DNA of 64,000 nt from Cochliopodium minus. Taxonomy: Eukaryota > Discosea > Himatismenida > Cochliopodiidae. The notes below the pieces were generated by a model that worked only from the letters and a program-made list of their open reading frames with translations, made no database searches and was not told the DNA's origin. The first letter of the stretch is position 1. The number at the start of each line of letters is the position of its first letter. The position numbers and the translations under genes are program-made. The DNA lies in NCBI GenBank assembly GCA_024220525.1, contig JAMYWO010000035.1:132332-196331 (forward strand). The letters are read 5' to 3'. This document shows positions 58,507-64,000 of this stretch, piece after piece.

Positions 58507-61500
58507 GATTGCTCAAGCTTGGGAAGTTGTAATAATAACGGATCTTGTATATCTCCAAACACTTGTAAGTGTTACAATGGATTCACAGGTAATGACTGTT
58601 TGACTATCACTTCAAACGACTGTAGTTCTCTCAATAATTGTAATGGAAATGGGGAATGTGTTGGAAATAATGTGTGTAGTTGCAATGCTGGGTGGAATGG
58701 TAAAAATTTTTTCTTTTTTTTTTTCTTTTTATTTTTATTTCACAAGATTATTTTATTTTATTTTATTTTTTATTTAATTTTTTATTTTGTCAAATTTTTA
58801 GGTACTGCTTGTGATGTTGCTTTATGTACTTCCGGATGTTTGTATGGAACATGCTCTTCTCCAGATGTATGCAAGTGTACAACTGGATTCATTGGGACTA
58901 CATGTGCAAACTTTGACTGTTCCTTTCAAAACAATTGTAATTCTCATGGTGTTTGCTCTGGTATTTTATATTTAATTTAATTTTATTTATATTTATATTT
59001 ATATTTATATTTATATTTTATATTTTATTTTTTATTTTATATTTTTATTAAATTTTATTTTTTATATTTTATTTCTTATTTTTTTTGATTTCTTATTCTC
59101 ATTTTTTTTATTTTTATTTTTATTTTTATATCTTATTTTATTTTGATTTCTCATTCTTTATTTTTCTTTCTGAAGATATTTTTTTTTGATTCTTTTTAAT
59201 TTGTAGGACCAGGAGTATGTTCATGTAATACAGGTTATTCTGGAGCTTCATGTAATGAGTACGAATGTTCTCTGGTAAATTTGTGTAGTGGAAACGGGTA
59301 TTGTGTTGGTAAATAAATAATAATAGTTAAATAAAAAATAAAAAAAAAAAATAATCAAAAATAATAAAATAAATAATAGTAAAATAAATAATAATTAAAA
59401 TATTAAAAAATAATAAAAATAAATAATAATTAAAATGTTAAGAAAAAAAAATAATCAAAAAAAATAAAATAATAAATAATAAAAAATAATTAAAAAAATA
59501 ATCAAAAAATAAAAAAATAATCAATAATAATAAATGAAATAAATAATAAATAATAAAAATAAAATTTTGTTCATGCAAATCTTTTTTAGGTCCTAATTCT
59601 TGTAACTGCTCTTCTGGATATAATGGAAGTTCATGTGAAATTTTCAGTTGCAATGACATAGGTGGGTGTGTTCAAGGGACATGTTCTGGTACCTCAAAAT
59701 AATTCTTTTTTTTTTTTTGAATTTTTTTGAATTTTTTTTTTTGAATCAAAGGTCCTAATACTTGTAATTGCAGTGTTGGATATAAGGGAATAGCTTGTGA
59801 TGTAAATGTAACTCTTTTTTTTTTTTTTTGCTGTTTTTTGATTTTTGATTTTAATCTTTTTTTATTTTTTCAATGTTCGAAGGATTGTTCTCTCCAAGAC
59901 TCTTGTAACAATCATGGTACTTGTGTTGGTAAGTATTATCTCATTTATTTTTTTGATTTTTGATTTTGATTTTTAATTTTTTTGATTTTTTTGATTTTTA
60001 TTTTATTTTTTATTTTTTATTTTTTATTTTTTATTTATTTTAAAATACTTCTAGGGCCAAATACTTGTCAATGGTAAATAATAAAAAATAGCTATTTTAT
60101 TTATTAATCAATTTTAATTAATTTTTTAGTAACAATGGATGGAAAGGAAGTAATTGTAGTGTTCCAGATTGTTCTAGTTTAGGAAATTGTAATGGTAATG
60201 GAACATGTATAGGTAAAAATAATCTAACAAAAAAAAAATATTTTAAAATATTTTAAAAAATTATTACAAAAAAAAAAAATTTTAAAAAAAATTTTTAAAT
60301 AAGATCCAAATGTTTGTTCTTGTTTTTCTGGATATACAGGAGCATCTTGTTTTGCTTTTGTAAAAAAAAAAAAATTTTTTTTTTTTATTTTTTAAATTTT
60401 GAATATAGGATTGTTCGCAAACCCATAATTGCAGTGGGAATGGATATTGCCAAAGTAAAAAATTTTTTTAAATTTAAATTTTAACATCTATTAATTTTAT
60501 TTTAATTTATAATTTTATTTTAATTTATTATTTTTATTTTATTTTTTTATTGATTAATTTAATTTAATATTTTTAAATTAATTTTTAGTTTCCAATAATA
60601 ACTGTACGTGTTATACTGGATTTACCGGTCAATATTGCAATGTGACAGATTGTTCATTCTATAATAATTGTAATGGGAATGGAATTTGCACTGGTAAAAA
60701 AAAAAAAAAATTGTTTTGATAATTTGTTTTAAAACTTTACAAAATAGGACCAAACCAATGTAGTTGTAACAATGGTTATACTGGAATTTCTTGTAATACC
60801 CCAGATTGCTCTTCTCAAAATAATTGTAGCGGAAATGGGAATTGCACAAGTAATTTTTTTCATTATTTTTATAATTATATATTTTTATATTTTTTATTTT
60901 TATTTTTTGTTTTTTATTTTTTGTTTTTGTTTTTTCCATTTTTATTTTTCATTTATTTTTATTTTTATTTTTATTTTTATTTTTATTTTTATTTTTATTT
61001 TTATTAATTTAATTTTTTTCATTATTTTTATAATTATTTATTTTTTATTTTTATTTTTATTTTCATTTTTTGTTTTTTATTTTTTGTTTTTGTTTTCTAT
61101 TTTTATTTTTCATTTATTTTCATTTTTATTTTTATTTTTTATTTTTATTTTTATTTTTTATTTTTATTTTTATTTTTTATTTTTATTTTTATTTTATTTT
61201 TATTTAATTAATAAAATTTTTTTTTATTTTAATTTTTAATAATAAGCTCCAGGAATTTGCTCTTGTAATAATGGATACAAAGGATCTGATTGCTCAAATT
61301 ATGACTGTTCTTCTCTTAGTGATTGCTTCTCTTCATCCAATCATGGAAATTGTTCTGGTTATTTTTAATTTTCAATTTAAACTATTTAACTTTCAATTTA
61401 ATTTTTTAAAATTTAATTTAATTTTTTCTGAAATTATTTTCATGATAATTTTTTTTTTATTATTAATTATTAAGAAATAATTTTTTTAAAAAAAAAAGGA

Positions 61501-63342
61501 ATTGGACAATGCACTTGCAACGCTGGATATTTGGGAAGTGATTGTGCTACAATAGATTGTTCAAGCGTTTTTTATTGTTTTGCAAATGGACAATGTCTAA
61601 GTAATTGTTTTTTTAATAAATCTATTGTTATTATTTCAAATTGTTTAATTATTTTTAAAAATTAATTTATTTTTAATTTTTAATTTATTTTTAATTTTTA
61701 ATTTTCAATTTTATTAAATTATTTTTAATTTTCAATATTATTTGTTAAATTATTTTTAAATATTTTTTTAATTTTTTCAAACTTTTTATCTAAATTTTCT
61801 TTTTGAAGCTCCCAATATTTGTACATGCAGTGGAAATTACACAGGGAAGTACTGCAATGTTTCTTTGACCATAGACACTCTCCTTTGTTCCCCTAACAAA
61901 CCCTGTACTTCTCCCAAAGTTTGTACCACTGTGTCTTCCTCCTCTTCATACTGTTCTACTCCTATAACTTCATGTTCTTCTACTTCAGTAAAATTTTTAA
62001 TTTTTAAATTAAAATACTTATGCATTATTTTTTTTATATTTATATTTTTATTTTTATATTTTTTATTATTATTATTTATTCTTTTTATTATTTTTTATTT
62101 TTATTTTTATTTTGATTTTTGATTTTTTATTTTTTACTGATTTTATTATTTTAAAATATTATTTTTAATTTCGATCTAGATTTTTTATTTTCATCAAATT
62201 TAATTTAAAAAATTTTTACATAATAAATTAATTTAAAATATTTTTATATTTTTTACGATCATATTTTATTAAATAAAAGGTAAACCCAAATTGTAATATT
62301 AATAATGGACAAAGTTATTCCGTAGTAAATACACTCTACACAACAAAAAATAATAGTGGTAAAAAAAAAAAATTTCTTCATAAAAAATATTTCCAATTAT
62401 TTTTTATTTCATCTATAATTTTTTTTTTTTTATTTTTTTTTTTAAAAAGAAAATCCAGATGGAATTCAAGAAGCACAATCCATAAGTTTTACTACAGCTC
62501 AGGTGAAAGAAATAGAACATTTTCCTAATGCAAGTGTCACCATATGCACTCCTCCCTCTGGTTTTCCTCTTTCCATTGCTCCCATTTTATTAGAGAAAGG
62601 GTTAAAAAAAAAAAAAATAAAAATAAAAATAAAAAAATAAAAATAAAAAAAAATAAAAAAAATAAAAAATAAAAAATAAAAATTTAATTTAAAAAATCAA
62701 TTATTTAAATTCATTTTTTATTATTTTCATATAGAGGATATTTTGGAGGATATTCAAATTTCTATTACTCGTACATCAGCTTCCATTCCAAAACTAGGTC
62801 AACTAAAAATAACATCCAAGTTCAACTAATAAACTGCACCCAAAATTGTTCAGGTAAAGCAAAAAAAAAAAAAATTCAAAAAATAATTTAAATAAAAACT
62901 CTTTTTGAATTTAATAAATTATTTTAAAAAAATTATTTTTAAAAAGGAACTTTTACAAGTGTCAATGTCGTTATCACCAAAACAGACCTGAAAAGCTGCG
63001 AAAAAGTTAATCAATCGCCTCAGTACCAATCTTCTGGTCTTTCTGTTCTCCTTAGTGTTGATAAAAGTGGATGCTCAAGCCCAATCAACATGGGCATCAT
63101 CATTGGTTGTACTTTAGGTGATTAATTTTTTTAATTCATTTTTTTAATTAATTTTTTTTTATTTGAAAGGGGGTGTTGGTTTGATCATTTTAATTGCGGC
63201 TCCTTTCATCTTCATAAAGTTGAAGAGGGATAAGAAGTTCAACAAACAGATGGAAAATGTAGATTATGAATTAAACGATAAGTCTTGGAAAAAAAACCAA
63301 AGCCATCAAGGAAAAACCAAATGGAATGAATTCAAAAAATGA
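58507..63342 (+). CDS. Type I membrane protein with EGF-like repeats (5' partial)
   Basis: About 18 exons. The first readable one starts DCSSLGSCNNNGSCISPNTC without a start codon or signal peptide, so the 5' end is missing. About a dozen EGF-like units follow, with the pattern DCSxxNNCxGNGxCxGPNxC then SCNxGYxGxxC; introns mostly fall in phase 1 or 2 at the same places in each unit. A Ser/Thr/Cys-rich part (SSSSSYCSTPITSCSSTS) and a non-EGF extracellular domain of about 180 residues come next (HFPNASVTICTPPSGFPL, FGGYSNFYYSYISFH). A transmembrane helix (GGVGLIILIAAPFIFIKL) and a short basic tail ending KTKWNEFKK finish the protein. It resembles dictyostelid-type adhesion or signalling receptors; ligand unknown. 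Confidence 0.85.
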
Positions 63343-63479
63343 TTTAATAAATTCTTTTTTTTATAAATAATTAAAATAAAAAAAATCTTTTTCACTGAAA
63401 AAAAATTAAAAAAAAATTCTAATATATTTCCCACAAACAAATAAAAAAAAATTGAAAAGAAAGAAAGACACATCAAAAA

Positions 63480-64000
63480 ATGAATTCTATTTTCAGTGGA
63501 TCATTGAATATTGAGATTTATTTCCAAACTCCAACAAATGAAAAAGTATTAGTAAAAAAATATGAATATGGTACCATAAAGAAAAAATTACATCAAGACA
63601 TTATCCATCCATCCAAATTATCAAATACTGTCATATCAATTTCAAGATTGAAAATAATCTAATAATATTTCAAACAATAATATCAAACAAATACCTATAA
63701 TCATCAATACTATAAACTATCTATATCATATTCCCATCTTTAATCTATATTTTCAATAAAAAAAAAAAAAAAGAAATAGAAGTGGAAAGAAAACTATGCA
63801 TGAAATTGCAGATGATCTTGGAACAATATCAACCAACATATGAAGAAAATATCTACTTCCCAACACAATATAAGATAGGGAATGTAAACCTTGGAAATCT
63901 CTTCAATACAAAAGAGGAGGAGAAGCTTAACAATATTCAACTCGCAAACTTCAAGATCGAGGCAGATCCACCAAGAGATTACCTCAATCTTTTGTCAGGA
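63480..64000 (+). CDS. Unknown protein, N-terminal part (3' partial)
   Basis: Exon 1 (63480-63570, MNSIFSGSLNIEIYFQTPTN) ends in phase 1 and joins exon 2 (from 63774), which stays open to the window edge. Exon 2 has coding-like composition and encodes CMKLQMILEQYQPTYEENIY, then FPTQYKIGNVNLGNLFN and FKIEADPPRDYLNLLSG. No family is recognised. The remainder lies outside the window. Confidence 0.55.

Overview
This is a window of nuclear DNA from a very AT-rich, intron-dense, free-living unicellular eukaryote. The evidence is: standard stop codons; an intron roughly every 100-300 coding bases with GT(AAA)...AG borders; introns made almost wholly of A/T runs and 6-7 base units such as (ATTTTTT)n or (TAAAAAA)n; A-rich leaders before start codons; and eukaryote-only genes (TFIIIC90, AP-5 sigma, myotubularin, Nop15/NIFK, Abp1, UBR-box, F-box proteins). 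COX11 and 4-hydroxyphenylpyruvate dioxygenase point to an aerobe with respiring mitochondria. The style recalls dictyostelid, heterolobosean or similar protist genomes, but I cannot name the species. The gene models below were assembled by reading exons and checking intron phase by hand.

Layout. 0-9.7 kb: the 3' end of an unknown helical protein, a PhyH-type 2-oxoglutarate dioxygenase whose two halves are in swapped order, a pirin with a hydrophobic N-terminus, a SEC14/CRAL-TRIO protein with a 6-base exon, and a Nudix hydrolase. 9.8-20.1 kb: five paralogous F-box-like proteins, four of them in tandem, interrupted by a tandem calponin-homology plus PX protein. 20.1-23.5 kb: an RCC1-repeat protein and the N-terminal half of TFIIIC90, both running into a shared A/T repeat without reaching their 3' ends. 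23.8-38 kb: HPPD, an unknown gene, an FMC1-like factor, a membrane-anchored CapA-like metallophosphatase, a secreted glycoprotein, AP-5 sigma, a nicotinamide riboside kinase-like protein, an RRM protein and a RING/zinc-finger/Sel1 protein. 38.2-41.5 kb: the C-terminal exon of COX11 and the N-terminal half of a myotubularin, facing each other across a single N at 38595. 41.7-58.3 kb: two unknown proteins, an F-box/MORN/UBR-box protein, D-amino-acid oxidase, a nuclear-looking unknown, PEBP, an Abp1-like actin-binding protein, a Sel1-repeat protein, and the C-terminal half of TFIIIC90. 58.5-64 kb: a type I membrane protein with about a dozen EGF-like units (5' end missing) and the start of an unknown gene.

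Two results stand out. First, the dioxygenase at 1755-4176 looks circularly permuted: the catalytic HxD...H...R half comes before the half that normally forms the N-terminus, and the junction lies inside one uninterrupted exon, so it is not an intron-level assembly error. Second, one TFIIIC90 gene is cut into two halves 34 kb apart (22216-23464 and 57012-58282), on the same strand and with matching intron phase. Together with the N at 38595 this implies that the 22.0-58.4 kb block is mis-ordered: in the real genome 58.3 kb probably runs into 22.2 kb, and the true partners of COX11 and myotubularin lie elsewhere. Gene order across 21.9, 38.6 and 58.4 kb should not be trusted.

The window is also rich in microexons (3, 6, 15 and 17 bases), which automated gene callers would miss.
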